From the NCBI GenBank assembly GCA_963556195.1, contig OY744528.1, positions 52,911,560 to 52,975,559 of the forward strand: a stretch of 64,000 nt of DNA. Direction: 5' to 3'. The DNA is from Sepiola atlantica. Taxonomy: Eukaryota > Mollusca > Cephalopoda > Sepiida > Sepiolidae. Both the position numbers and the translations under genes were made by a program. Positions 1 to 12,028 of this stretch are shown in pieces; position 1 is the stretch's first letter; every line of letters begins with the position of its first letter. The notes under the pieces were generated by a model. It worked only from the letters and a program-made list of their open reading frames with translations, was not told the origin of the DNA and searched no databases.

Positions 1-52
1 GAGAACATTAAATGTGCACCGAATCGAAGTTTCTATTTATACAAAGTCAATG

Positions 53-171
53 TTTCCATATAGCATAATCACGTTGAAACACCGGTTCAGTTAAGATCAC
101 CGAAGGTAAGTGACGTTGAGCCTGGTCACAACAAGAGGGGGGATCTTTTTGGAATACCAGGGGCTGTATGT
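53..171 (+). pseudogene. 5S rRNA-like relic
   Basis: The stretch follows the animal 5S rRNA from near its 5' end (CCATAT...ATCACGTTGAA, then ACACCGGTTC and GATCACCGAAG) through GACGTTGAGCCTGGTCA to the 3' part GGAATACCAGGGGCTGTA. The loop near 130-145 and the internal promoter region carry several substitutions and indels, so it is unlikely to be a functional 5S gene. It may be a lone pseudogene or the pol III head of a 5S-derived SINE, since a transposon-like tail follows (see next entry). Similar partial copies lie at 53.6 and 55.1 kb. Confidence 0.75.
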
Positions 172-378
172 GGGGAAATGTCATATTTCCTAGAAAATTT
201 CTATATCAGAGGAAGCAAGTTCAACCCACCCAAGATGAATGCCGCATCAGGTATCAGGTAATGTTACCATGAGGGTATCAATCATACGAAATATGAACTT
301 CTTAGTTTGAATGTTTTTTTCAAATTAGTTAGAAGACAGACATACAGATAAGTTTTCAATTTTATATATAGAGATTGC
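172..378 (+). mobile_element. Possible body and tail of a 5S-headed SINE
   Basis: Downstream of the 5S-like head the sequence ends in a GACAGACATACAGATA motif followed by TTTTATATATAGAGAT (about 333-374). This resembles the 3' tails of RTE-type retrotransposons and their SINE partners; a related tail is seen near 11,385-11,435. The link between head, body and tail is inference from adjacency. Confidence 0.3.
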
Positions 379-889
379 ATTTAGAAAAGAAGCCTACGTG
401 TTACAGTATAACGGAGAAAGCTTTTCCTTGTTTTAGGGGAATATATTTAATTGTTTGATTTTAGGGAGTTAAATGAAAAAGTGTGTTGTTAATTGTCTTT
501 TCACTGCAATTGGGATTTACACGACAGTTTCATTAAAACAGTGGAAAGTTGATGGCATAAGATATAGACCTGCGTTTTCTTTTGTGGTTGAGTCAGAACG
601 CATGTTTTCTATTGATCTCAACCAAAAGTATGTAATACATGCAATAATGTCTTTTAAAAGTAAAACTTAAAACTGTAATGATTGACATTATTAAATAAAA
701 TATTTAGTATATAATGAGAAAAATGATCGGACACATTTATAGGGTTTAATAAAAGAAAATTAGAATAAATAATGAAAAAAGTATTAATTTTTTCCAAATC
801 TACATGTGTTATGATGAAAAGATGATGCTTGCCTATTCGATCATGAAACATGAAACGTACCTGAAACGAAATGATAAAAATGACATCAT
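379..889. other. No feature recognised
   Basis: AT-rich sequence. The open frame at 473-670 has no recognisable motif and no coding signature. Confidence 0.6.
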
Positions 890-2027
890 ATGTACATTTC
901 AAAAATAAAATTACTTCTTTCATCATTCAAACGAAATAAAACAGAATGACATCATATGTACATTTAGAAAATAGAAATACTTCTTTCATCATTCAAACGA
1001 CATAAACCTGAATAGTATATGTACATTTGAAAAATAAAAATACTTCTTTCATCATTCAAACGACATAAAACAGAATGGTATATGTACATTTGGAAAATAA
1101 AAATACTTACTTTTTCATTCAAACGACATAAAATTGAATGGTATATGTACATTTAGAAAATAAAAATGATTCTTTCATCATTCAAACGACATATATCAGA
1201 ATGGTATATGTACATTTGGAAAATAAAAATACTTCTTTTACCATTCAAACGACATAAATCAGAATGGTATATGTACATTTGGAAAATAAAAATACTTCTT
1301 TTACCATTCAAACGACATAAATCAGAATGGTATATGTACATTTGGAAAATAAAAATACTTCGTTCATCATTTAAACGACATGAAACAGAATGATATCATA
1401 TGTATATTTGGAAAATAAAAATACTTCTTTTACCATTCAAACGATATAAATCAGAATGGTATATGTACATTTGGAAAATAAAAATACTTCGTTCATCATT
1501 TAAATGACATGAAACAGAATGATATCATATGTATATTTGGAAAATAAAAATACTTCTTTTACCATTCAAACGATATAAATCAGAATGGTATATGTACATT
1601 CGGAAAATAAAATACTTCTTTAATCATTCAAACGAAATGAATCAGAATGGTATATGTACATTTGGAAAATAAACATACTTTTTTCATCATTCAAACGACA
1701 TTAATCAGAATAGTATATGTACATTCGGAAAACAAGAATACTTCTTTTATCATTCAAACGACATACATCAGTATGGTATATGTACATTTGGAAAATAAAA
1801 ATACTTCTTTCATCATTCAATCGACGTAAAACAGAATGACATCATATGTACATTTGGAAAATAAAAATACTTCTTTCATCATTCAATCGACATAAAACAG
1901 AATGACATCATATGTACATTTGGAAAATAAAAATACTTCTTTCATCATTCAATCGACATAAAACAGAATGACATCATATGTACATTTGGAAAATAAAAAT
2001 ACTTCTTTTATCATTCGCACGACATAC
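890..2027. repeat. 63-bp minisatellite, diverged section
   Basis: About 18 imperfect units of roughly 63 bp built on TATGTACATTTGGAAAATAA, an A/T block with ACTTCTTT, and CATTCAAACGACATAAA. Units differ by point changes and small indels. Because the period is a multiple of three, both strands show repetitive open frames, which are not genes. Confidence 0.95.
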
Positions 2028-2880
2028 AACAGAATGACATGCTATATAGATTTGGAAAATAAAAATACTTCTTTTATCATTCGCACGACATACAACAGAA
2101 TGACATGCTATATAGATTTGGAAAATAAAAATACTTCTTTTATCATTCGCACGACATACAACAGAATGACATGCTATATAGATTTGGAAAATAAAAATAC
2201 TTCTTTTATCATTCGCACGACATACAACAGAATGACATGCTATATAGATTTGGAAAATAAAAATACTTCTTTTATCATTCGCACGACATACAACAGAATG
2301 ACATGCTATATAGATTTGGAAAATAAAAATACTTCTTTTATCATTCGCACGACATACAACAGAATGACATGCTATATAGATTTGGAAAATAAAAATACTT
2401 CTTTTATCATTCGCACGACATACAACAGAATGACATGCTATATAGATTTGGAAAATAAAAATACTTCTTTTATCATTCGCACGACATACAACAGAATGAC
2501 ATGCTATATAGATTTGGAAAATAAAAATACTTCTTTTATCATTCGCACGACATACAACAGAATGACATGCTATATAGATTTGGAAAATAAAAATACTTCT
2601 TTTATCATTCGCACGACATACAACAGAATGACATGCTATATGGATTTGGAAAATAAAAATATTCTTTTATCATTCGCACGACATACAACAGAATGACATG
2701 CTATATAGATTTGCAAAATAAAAATACTTCTTTTATCATTCGCACGACATACAACAGAATGACATGCTATATAGATTTGGAAAATAAAAATACTTCTTTT
2801 ATCATTCGCACGACATACAACAGAATGACATGCTATATAGATTTGGAAAATAAAAATACTTCTTTCATTATTCAAACGAC
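2028..2880. repeat. 66-bp minisatellite, homogenised core
   Basis: Thirteen units of 66 bp, starting at GACATGCTATATAGATTTGG (2036, 2102, 2168 and so on; the unit before 2695 is 1 bp short). Most units are identical, unlike the flanking 63-bp units, so this block expanded or was homogenised recently. It creates a 242-codon repetitive frame (1968-2696) with a 22-residue period; I regard it as spurious. Confidence 0.97.
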
Positions 2881-2995
2881 ATAAAACAGAATGGTACATG
2901 TACATTTTGAAAATAAAATTACTTTGTTTATCATTCAAACGACATAAAACAGAATGGTATATGTACATTTGGAAAATAAAAATACTCTTTTCAGA
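2881..2995. repeat. 63-bp minisatellite, distal flank
   Basis: After the homogenised 66-bp core the array returns to two units of the older 63-bp type (TATGTACATTTGGAAAATAA form) before ending at about 2995. Confidence 0.85.
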
Positions 2996-4269
2996 TCATT
3001 TTGCCCCACCCTATATAATACTGGACCTCTGATAACTTTGCTTGTTCATTTATTTGTACAATGTTTTTGATGGTGGAAAGAAAGGTGGATGAAATGATAA
3101 CTGGTGGTAGTCGAGGAATAGGGAAGGGAGAAGTAGTGAGAGTAAGAGGATGATTTAAATAACTGACATAAATAAAGAAGAAGAAAACATAGTAGTAGTA
3201 TTAGTAGAATAAAAGGAGAGTAAGGGGATGGCGTAAATAAAATAGGAAAATTTCAAAATTACAGAAGATTATAAAAACCGGTGATATAAGATGCAGCGCT
3301 CAGGGCAGGGATGCATAGAAAAACCTTATCTATTACCGGGGAACGCCGGATGGGCTTTCGAATTAGAAATAAAACTGAAATAAGAAAAAAAACAAGTCAT
3401 GCAAATTCAAATCATCTTTAACTAATCGGAATTCCCTGTAAAATAAAAAGAAGGAAAATATTCTCTGTTGTTCTTAGTTACATCATATATTCACACACAC
3501 ACTGGGTTAATAAGCAGAAATACTCCACGTCTATTCATATAATTCAGTTTTCAGGATTTACTCATAAGAACTTTAATATTGGATAAAAGCTGATGCGTTA
3601 AAGATTTCACAGATCAAGTAAACTGTATTTCCCGAAACGGTGTTACCTAAAACAGATGTACTTTCAAATCACGTGACTCTTCCCCACGCACACACATATT
3701 AAAACATATAAACCTGTCCTCTTCCTTCCATCATTTCAAACACCCACTTACTTCTTCAATGAGATGGAATTACCCCAAAAAATCTTAATCTAATATCTTT
3801 GCATAAAAATGTTTTAATTTAAATATTTGATAATTTTCTAAATTATTCACGTCATTAATTGCTTTAATCGTATCAAAGAGACAGGTCGTGACAGACGTAG
3901 ATAGCATATTAATATATAGATATTACAGGTTTCGAATGATGGGCTTTTAAATGTATAATTTTGTGGAGTTAATCGTCGTAAAAAAGTTTGAAAATAATCA
4001 AAATTTGCACAAATATTATCAATGCATAATGGTTTTAAAATAAACTAAATTCACCCAGATATTGTGAATGTATACTAGTTTGAAAATAATCACAATTTAC
4101 AAAAGTATTATATAATAAAACAATTGTATAATGGTTTTAAAATAACCTATATAGTAATATCCTTGTTTTAAATCTCATATGAATCGGTTCAATGAATCTT
4201 AAGTTATAATGCCACATTGATAAGTCTTAGAAATGACAAAACAACTGTCTGTGAATGACTATATTTGAT

Positions 4270-4271
<2 letters not shown>
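2996..4271. other. No gene recognised
   Basis: AT-rich sequence with a Helitron-like end motif near 3336-3362 (separate entry). Nothing else was recognised; there is no coding signal. Confidence 0.6.
3336..3362 (+). mobile_element. Helitron-like 3' end motif (diverged)
   Basis: ACCGGGGAACGCCGGATGGG is a GC-rich imperfect hairpin of the same type as the better copy at 56,436-56,465. No clear CTAGT terminus follows. Confidence 0.35.

Positions 4272-4334
<63 letters not shown>
4272..4334. repeat. (TA)n microsatellite
   Basis: Uninterrupted alternating TA of about 63 bp. Confidence 0.98.
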
Positions 4335-4335
<1 letters not shown>

Positions 4336-4749
4336 GCTTCCTTATCGGTGGGGTACTCTGCTGAAGGAAATGTGAGTTTCCACTTAATATAAAAGCAATA
4401 CTCTTCCATAAAATAATCGAGTCTTCTCAGTTAGCAGTATAGTAAATAAAATGTAAACTAATAAATAATTTCATTTAAATACGATATATTTTCTTTCACT
4501 TCGAGTAGCGGGTTCTATAGTAAATAAAGTTAGCATCGGGCGTCAGTACACGATGGGGTGTGACTAGCGTCCGGCTCAAATCATGTTACATATAGTCACA
4601 CTGATGAATCGTAGACGACGATACAGCAGTATTAGGATGGCCGTCTATATATAACAAAAAAATCAATCACTGAAGACCGGTCCTTTAGATATGATTCTGA
4701 ATCCAAGTCTAATCATAATAGCAGACTCAATATCTATTCAGATAGAGCT
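4335..4749. other. No feature recognised
   Basis: Unique-looking sequence. CTGATGA followed by a short hairpin occurs at about 4603 but lacks the GAAA of a hammerhead core. Confidence 0.5.
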
Positions 4750-4750
4750 A

Positions 4751-4835
<85 letters not shown>

Positions 4836-4858
4836 AGAAGAAGAAGAAGAAGAAGAAG
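4750..4858. repeat. (TTA)n followed by (AAG)n microsatellite
   Basis: About 84 bp of TTA/TAT repeats passing directly into eight AAG units. Confidence 0.98.
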
Positions 4859-4864
4859 TTTGAC

Positions 4865-5368
4865 TTAACTAAATACTTTACTGGAGTTTCATGGTTCATA
4901 TATTCCTCAGAAGTGCATTACTATATCCTGTGTATTATTATTATATATCAACAAATGCGAATCAGCAAGGCCTGGGATGGACTGGACAAGATGAAAGCAA
5001 TACGGAAGTCAAATCTTCCTACCAAGATGAATCGTGATTTCTTTGAAGCCATTGTCACATCAGTTCTTGTATATAGAAGTAAATTGATGGCGTGCACATA
5101 AAAATGCTAATAGTTGTTCTTAGAGCAACTCTACAGACAACTGGAGGGATAAAGATAAAATCGTCTGTGATGTTTTTTTCTGTGGGTGCCAATAAAAGGA
5201 TGTAGTTCAGTGGGGAGACCGTGCAGAACCTACGTCAAGCAATTAATAGAGAACTCACAATGTATCTATGAAGACCTACCTGATGTGATAGAGGATACAG
5301 CAAGATGGTGTGAGAGAGCCAGGGGGATCTGTGATACTACCACGATTAGATGATGATTATTATTATAT
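4865..5368 (+). pseudogene. LINE reverse-transcriptase C-terminal relic
   Basis: The frame 4958-5098 encodes RISKAWDGLDKM, then RKSNLPTKMNRDFFEAIVTS and VLVYRS. This is the pattern found just downstream of the RT domain in many non-LTR retrotransposons (Arg-Ala-Trp-x-x-Leu-x-Lys-Met, then Phe-Phe-x-Ala-x-x-x-Ser-Val-Leu-x-Tyr). After frame breaks, about 5190-5345 encodes a second piece, RPCRTYVKQLIENSQCIYED followed by LPDVIED, which matches the extreme C-terminus of the same element class. The copy ends in GATGATGATTATTATTAT, a typical short-repeat 3' tail. The RT catalytic region is absent, so this is a 5'-truncated dead copy. Its start abuts the (TTA)n/(AAG)n tract. The family (CR1, RTE or other) cannot be fixed by eye. 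Confidence 0.8.
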
Positions 5369-7119
5369 ACGATGCTTAAACATTTGAATAACCATTCAAA
5401 TTGACTAACAACCTGACTAGTTAAAATGCTCCTTCTAAAATTAATGACGCTACATCATTGATTGTTTCCTCTTTGAAGAATGTGTCGTGTGCATGATGCG
5501 ATTATATTTTTGTGTTAAATTATAAATGTGTTCCTTGTTACTTACCTCTCCACAAGAACAAAGGGTTTTAATGTGTAGTGACACTTTAGACAAGGGACAA
5601 AAATAACCTCTATAGTCCTGTCAGCACTATGTAACCTCAAGCGAATGGAAAAGGTAAAGCCTGGGAGTATAGACCTTGAGACGAAACAGATGCTAAATTT
5701 TGATGATGCAGCTGAATAATGAGTTATTTCTTCAGTCCGATGATCTTTTTATTAATTTCTCGGTGTTCATCGTTCGTTCCTCAGTGCTCATAACTGAACA
5801 ACCTGAGAAGTGGAAACAAAAGCTTGTGAAAACAACATGCAATGGTTGCAGATATTCTATGATTGCACTTATATCCTCCTAAGATATCATGATAGATGAT
5901 AACCCAATCTGCTAATCCCCATTTTTGCCCAGAGCACACAGACTAACCTTTATATCTCTATCTTTATAAAGTTAGGTATGTTTATATATTTGTATGCACA
6001 AGGTTTCACTCTGTAACTAATTAACCGATCATTATGGATTTTTGAACACAGCTGCTAGGTGTAAGGGGTCCAATGGTTTTGAATATCTATATAATAATGG
6101 AAGGATCCAATTGTTATGAGGTTATAGTGCCGGCATATGCGGCCACTATACCTCCAGAATTATTGGATTATTGTATAGATGTTGAAAGAGAAGAGCAAAA
6201 CTTTCCCCAGGCTATGGATAAAATAGTGATGTGTATCCAATTAATCGTATGCAATTACGCATTTATAATAGGTAATGTACCTCAAAAGGGTTGATATGTC
6301 GTAAAACCAAACTAATCTATGAATTGTTTATAATAAGTATTTTGTTTTGGCAAAAGAGTTGATGTGCCATCAAAATAAAAGCAAAAGAAAGGGTGACGGA
6401 ATATAAATTCCAATGAAGGGATAAGTAGGAAGAAATGTATCTGTTTGATGCATTTAGGAATCAAAATGCTATTTGACCATTTAACGTGACCAATCAACAA
6501 AAATAGTATTTCAAATAGAAAGATGAAAATTCTATTTGACACTTAAGTGTGCCAGATCGATCACTGGACAGGGTGACTTGAATTATGTAAAATATAATTT
6601 ATTCTGAGTGTATAACTATGAAAATGCTTTTTATAAACTGAAGCATAAGAGGCAGCCAGATGATGGACGGACAAAGCATCTTATAAAAGTTAGTGGTCGC
6701 ATCTTATAACGAATAAAAGTCATAAATTATGAGCCAAAAAGAAACATTTGAAATAGCAAGTTGAAAAGGCAGATGAAAAGTTAAAAGGTGTTGGAGAAGT
6801 AAGAAATCAAGAAAAAATAAAAAGATATGAATTTTCCAAATGGTTTCAAAATCTCCTAAAACTCAAAAAATTGTCTAACTAGCAACATATAAAATAATGG
6901 GCCGGTGCTTACTCTACCGTGGTTTAGGGTTGGATTGGGTTTTTTTCAGAATAACTAGAGAAAGTGAGGAAATTGAGATCGAAATAGAAGAAATATTTGA
7001 GGTTGGCTTCCTAGCAACAACTTATAAATCAGTCAGGCCTGTAAATTCCTTGTAATAGGTCCATGCTGAGTTGAGTCTTCCATGCATCGTTGCATTCTCA
7101 GACTCATTACAATTTATTT
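5369..7119. other. No gene recognised
   Basis: AT-rich. A stretch at about 5930-6055 contains a TAATTAACCGATCATTATGGA motif that, in reverse complement, resembles sequence near the 3' ends of RTE-like elements; this is only suggestive. The small frames at 5700-5882, 6073-6294 and 6312-6542 show no motifs. Confidence 0.5.
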
Positions 7120-7593
7120 CTTCTATTATCTCCTCCCCCCCCCCCCGGTCCCTCTTGCTTTTGTTCTTTCTTTTCCACCTCTTAACACTTTTTATTTTTA
7201 TCATTTTCTTGCACTACTTCCCTCTTCTTCTTCCTATCTTTTTCACTTTCCCTCTCACTCTCTCTATTCCTCTTGATTCTCTCTTTCTGACCCCCCTCTC
7301 TCTCTCGTTCTCTCTTTCTCTCTCTCTCTCTCGCTCTCGTAATAGATCTCCTTTATACCTTATCTGCTTATCTCTATCTGTTCCTCTCAATCTACCTATC
7401 TCTCTCCATCATTCTTGTTTTATTTTTCGCTCCTTCATCCTAATTTCTGTTTCCTTCTTATTTTCTCATTCCCTTCCCTTCCCCCAATGTTTTCGGTTTC
7501 TCTACTTATCTTTATCTTTCTCTCTTTTGTCCTCATCCTTTTCCTTAATTTGTTTTTCTTCATTCTCTTGCTAGCCTCCCCTCTAGCTCTTAT

Positions 7594-7629
<36 letters not shown>

Positions 7630-7680
7630 TCTCTCCCTCCCCCCTCTCTCTCTCTCTCTCTCAATCTCAATCAATCAGGC
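7120..7680. repeat. CT-rich low-complexity tract with (TC)n
   Basis: Polypyrimidine on the plus strand: a C run at about 7134-7147, then mixed TCTC/TTCC sequence with purer (TC)n at 7290-7335 and 7590-7665. The frames found here (for example 7071-7574) are composition artefacts. Confidence 0.95.
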
Positions 7681-7866
7681 AAAGAATATCGATTGATGAA
7701 CTGACCTAACGGAGAGCTGAAAAGCAAGCAGGTGGAAGTGTAGATGATTTTGTACATAAAAAAGTCACCCAGATGAAACAAATTACTTCTTTTATTCAAC
7801 AGTTGGACACTCAAACAGAAATAATTAACTGGAGCTAAACCCCTTCGCTTAGTTTATTAAAGCGGA

Positions 7867-7867
<1 letters not shown>

Positions 7868-7921
<54 letters not shown>
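7868..7921. repeat. (TA)n microsatellite
   Basis: Alternating TA of about 54 bp. Confidence 0.98.
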
Positions 7922-7925
<4 letters not shown>

Positions 7926-8229
7926 CAAGAAAAAAGAGAAAAGGATTTGGTAAAATCCGCCAAAGTTAAGAGATGAATGGAAAAGGTGTATAGACCAAAG
8001 CCATCCAACCAAATTAACTTATATGTTGAGAGCTTTAATATTTCGTTTTTATTAGTAAAAGACTTTCTCAGAAATGAATGAAAAATGTATTATTTTATTA
8101 ATTTACAAAAATTACAGACAGGGGTGATAAAGGAATGGGAAAAAAGGAGAAATAGTTAAAACAGAGATGAAGGAGTAGAAGAGAAAAGGCATCGGGATTT
8201 CAAGTTTTTTGTAAAAAGTTTTGATGATA
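7922..8229. other. No feature recognised
   Basis: Purine-rich AT sequence leading into the 72-bp array; no gene seen. Confidence 0.6.
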
Positions 8230-10127
8230 CAGGAGGAAAGTGGACTAAAAGAGAATAGGCAAGTTAAGAAAGAAAGGAAAATAAGTAGAATATGAGATGC
8301 ATATCACTAAGTGAGCAGAAAAAAGAAGAGGCAAATTAAGAAAGAAAAGAAAATAAGTAAAACATGAGATGCATATCACTAAGTGTGCAGAAAAGAGAAG
8401 AAGCAAATTAAGAAAGAAAGGAAAATAAGTAAAATATGAGATGCATATCACTAAGTGAGCAGAAAAGATAAGAGGAAAATTAAGAAAGAAAAGAAAATAA
8501 GTAGAATATGAGATGCATATCACTAAGTGTGCAGAATTGAGAATAGGCAAATTAAGAAAGAAAGGAAAATAAGCAGAATATGAGATGCATATCACTAAGT
8601 GAGCAGAAAAGATAAGAGGAAAATTAAGAAAGAAAGGAAAATAAGTAGAATATGATATGCATATCACTAAGTGGGCAGAAAAGAGAAGAGGCAAATTAGG
8701 AAAGAAAAGAAAATAAGTAAAACATGAGATGCATATCACTAAGTGGGCAGAAAAGAGAATAGGCAAATTCAGAAAGAAAGGAAAATAAGCAAAATATGAG
8801 ATGCATATCACTAAGTGTGCAGAAAAGATAAGAGGCAAATTAAGAAAGAAAGGAAAATAAGCAAAATATGAGATGCATATCACTAAGTGAGCAGAAAAGA
8901 TAAGAGGAAAATTAAGAAAGAAAGGAAAATAAGTAGAATATGAGATGCATATCACTAAGTGAGCAGAAAAGAGAAGAGGAAAATTAAAAAAGAAAAGAAA
9001 ATAAGTAGAATATGATATGCATATCACTAAGTGGGCAGAAAAGAGAAGAGGCAAATTCAGAAAGAAAGGAAAATAAGTAGAATATGAGATGCATATTACT
9101 AAGTGGGCAGAAAAGAGATTAGGCAAATTAAGAAAGAAAGGAAAATAAGTAGAATATGAGATGCATATCACTAAGTGAGGAGAAAAGAGAAGAGGAAAAT
9201 TAAGAAAGAAAAGAAAATAAGTAAAACATGAGATGCATATCACTAAGTGGGCAGAAAAGAGAAGAGGCAAATTAAGAAAGAAAGGAAAATAAGTAGAATA
9301 TGAGATGCATATCACTAAGTGTGCAGAAAAGATAAGAGGAAAATTAAGAAAGAAAGGAAAATAAGCAGAATATGAGATGCATATCACTAAGTGAGCAGAA
9401 AAGATAAGAGGAAAATTAAAAAAGAAAGGAAAATAAGTAGAATATGATATGCATATCACTAAGTGGGCAGAAAAGAGAAGAGGCAAATTCAGAAAGAAAG
9501 GAAAATAAGTAGAATATGAGATGCATATTACTTAGTGGGCAGAAAAGTGAAGAAGCAAATTAAAAAAGAAAGGAAAATAAATAGAATATGAGATGCATAT
9601 TACTAAGTGGGCAGAAAAGAGATTAGGCAAATTAAGAAAGAAAGGAAAATAAGTAGAATATGAGATGCATATCACTAAGTGAGGAGAAAAGAGAAGAGGA
9701 AAATTAAGAAAGAAAAGAAAATAAGTAAAACATGAGATGCATATCACTAAGTGGGCAGAAAAGAGAAGAGGCAAATTCAGAAAGAAAGGAAAATAAGTAG
9801 AATATGAGATGCATATTACTTAGTGGGCAGAAAAGTGAAGAAGCAAATTAAAAAAGAAAGGAAAATAAATAGAATATGAGATGCATATCACTAAGTGGGC
9901 AGAAAAGAGAAGAGGCAAATTAAAAAAGAAAGGAAAATAAGTAGAATATGAGATGCATATCACTAAGTGGGCAGAAAAGAGAAGAGGCAAATTAAGAAAG
10001 AAAGGAAAATAAGTAGAACATGAGATGCATATCACTAAGTGAGCAGAAAAGAGAAGAGGCAAATTAAGAATGAAAGGAAAATAAGTAGAATATGAGATGC
10101 ATATCACTAAGTGAGCAGAAAAGAGAG
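8230..10127. repeat. 72-bp minisatellite, about 26 copies
   Basis: The unit contains GAAAGGAAAATAAGTAGAAT, GAGATGCATATCACTAAGTG and an AGAAAAGAGAAGAGGCAAATT block. Variant sites (GTGAGC/GTGGGC/GTGTGC; CATATCAC/CATATTAC) recur at offsets that are multiples of 72 bp, for example 432, 288 and 504 bp, showing internal segmental duplications. A 413-codon frame on the minus strand (8245-9486) arises because 72 is divisible by three. It would encode a hydrophobic 24-residue repeat and has no independent support as a gene. Confidence 0.97.
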
Positions 10128-10474
10128 AAAGCGTGCAATGGGAGATTCAGTAGAAAAAGCGAAATGTTCACTGATTATTTGTTGAGAAGATGTATTTCTT
10201 TTTTCCCATCTATATTTTTACTCTCTACGTCCTTTTTGCTTTCTCATTTGTGTAATACTTATAATTATTTTTTAAATAACATCTTCACTCATGTTTAGGA
10301 AGTCCTTTCATAATAAAGACGAAATACATCAAATATTGTCGAGAATATATTCCATTGTTTACTTAATTACAAATTCACCTTATTTCTCCCGATGATACAG
10401 ATCGAGGAGGCATAGTTTCATAATGTATATAACCAAACGTTAATTGTCCACCAAACATGATGTTTACCATAAGT
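10128..10474. other. No feature recognised
   Basis: AT-rich sequence with no motif recognised. Confidence 0.5.
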
Positions 10475-10585
10475 TTTGTAGGCAAGACGTAAAACTAACT
10501 CCAGCTTTAGATAGTCTCTCTTCACGAGCACAGATTTGAATCGTGTTAGGATCTCATTTGTTGCTTTTGGAGTTTTTAGTTAGAT
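10475..10585 (+). mobile_element. tRNA-like SINE fragment
   Basis: GGCAAGACGTAAAACTAACT followed by GAGCACAGATTTGAATCGTG and GATCTCATTTGTTGC parallels the order in the repeats at 30,541 and 35,267 (A-box-like segment, GCACAGATTCGAA B-box-like segment, GTCTCATTTTTCAC). It is a diverged third member of that family. Confidence 0.5.
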
Positions 10586-10667
10586 CACTTAACCGTTTCA
10601 TTTAATGATGACACTACATACACAAACATGAGTGCCCATTAAAAATCAGTATCATACATCTAACCGA

Positions 10668-10695
10668 CCTTATCTGGCGTTGCCCGGGTGTCTTT
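10668..10695 (-). mobile_element. Helitron-like 3' end motif
   Basis: On the minus strand ACACCCGGGCAACGCCAGAT is a close match to the GC-rich terminal hairpin of the repeat family in this window. The element body would lie to the right (10,696 onward). Confidence 0.5.
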
Positions 10696-11810
10696 AATTT
10701 CATTTTTAACAGGATTTTGAATGTTAAATTAAAATGTTTCAAAATTCCTTTCAAATGTCCAACGGTCACGAAGGATACATTATTGTGTTTAACTATTAAG
10801 CAAAGATTTAATTGGCTGACTTGTTTACGAATAAGTCGAAATGCATTTTGGTGGTTTTAATTTCGTAAAATTTTATTTCATTTTGCGCTATTGAATTTTT
10901 TATTTTTTTTAAGTAATTCATTAATAGTAAAAAAAGAGGTAATATTTAAGTCACGTAAACGCATGTCTATATATATTTATTAAAATGATGACATGTTTCC
11001 GAATGAACCGAAATGCATATTGGTGGATTTCGTAATTAAATAATTGTTTTAAATAAAATTTGAACATTCGTTGTATTCTATGCTATTGCATTCAGGATTG
11101 TAAAAGTTGATTTTATTTTCCGTTCTTGCCTTTTCGATTTCAATAAGTATTCGATTAATATCACAGAATTTAGCCAGGGACATTTAGTTTTTCAGTCTAA
11201 TGCTAACCCTATTGACCTATTCGAACTGAATAAACTTTAAGTGGATATTTAATGCTCTTTTGATGGACCCTAAATATGAACAATGATAAATAAATCGTCC
11301 TTTGTACAATTTGTACAGGTATAGGAGCATACCTACTACATTTGAAGTTCATAGTTCTTATAGCATAAAAGAAGTTAGCGGCACAAAAACAGACAAAGAG
11401 GCAGACACATATCTCACATATTAATATAGATTGTATTATATATATTCACGCATGATATTGGATTGAATGTATAAGTCTTAGAATAGAGAATGTGTTAATG
11501 TAGATAATCTCGGTAGAAAGATAGAGCAGCCAAGTGGCTAATAAGAAATAGAAACATGTACGAGATAGATCCTTTTTTACGTTCATTTTCCGTTTCACAT
11601 ATTTTGGATTATAACCTGTATGTTTCGTTCGAAAAAAGAACAAAAGCATTTTTTCACGCTATAGACTAACCACGTATTTTCAAATATTAATTATTATGTT
11701 TTTCTAAAAATCAGCAATCTTCAGAAAATATTAAGATAAAGACGAAACGTTGATGTATATATAAACAATTTTCGTTTTTTCATTTTCCATTACGTTGGAT
11801 TATTATTTCC
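10696..11810. other. Probable repeat body, no gene
   Basis: AT-rich. Two similar blocks occur, CGAATAAGTCGAAATGCATT at about 10,829 and CGAATGAACCGAAATGCATA at about 10,999, each followed by TTGGTGG. They suggest an internal duplication in a transposable-element body. A GACAAAGAGGCAGACACATA tail-like motif lies near 11,393. Confidence 0.45.
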
Positions 11811-11835
11811 GTAATTATTATTATTATTATTATTT

Positions 11836-11900
<65 letters not shown>
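11811..11900. repeat. (TTA)n, T run and (TA)n
   Basis: Short (TTA)n to about 11,833, a T run, then (TA)n to about 11,898, directly abutting the left arm of the foldback element. Confidence 0.95.
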
Positions 11901-11906
<6 letters not shown>

Positions 11907-11981
11907 ATATAAATTGAAGTAATAAAATAAGGTGTCAAACAAATTTTATTAGAATTCAAAGTTCAAGCAAAGTATCCTTAA

Positions 11982-12028
11982 GTCCTTAGCTCATGAGTTT
12001 TCAAAGATAATTCTTCTCTTCAGAGGAC
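11982..12028 (-). ncRNA. Hammerhead-ribozyme-like motif (left arm)
   Basis: This is the reverse-complement copy of the motif at 12,553-12,599. On the minus strand the order is GTCCT, CTGAAGA, a small hairpin, GAAA, a minimal stem III and AGGAC. No difference from the right-arm copy was seen. Confidence 0.5.

Noticed and set aside
1968..2696. 242-codon open frame with 22-residue repeats
   Set aside because: Tandem-repeat artefact of the 66-bp array.
890..2995. CRISPR-like regular repeats
   Set aside because: Units are contiguous with no unique spacers, no dyad repeat structure and no cas genes, and the genome is eukaryotic in character.
4603..4628. Hammerhead look-alike CTGATGAATCGT...ACGAT
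   Set aside because: The segment after stem II is ACAG, not GAAA, and no stem I partner is seen.
7435..7696. Arg/Glu- and Ser/Leu-rich frames on both strands
   Set aside because: Polypyrimidine low-complexity tract.
8245..9486. 413-codon minus-strand open frame
   Set aside because: It lies wholly in the 72-bp minisatellite. The frame is open only because the period is divisible by three, and variants do not favour synonymous sites as far as I can see.
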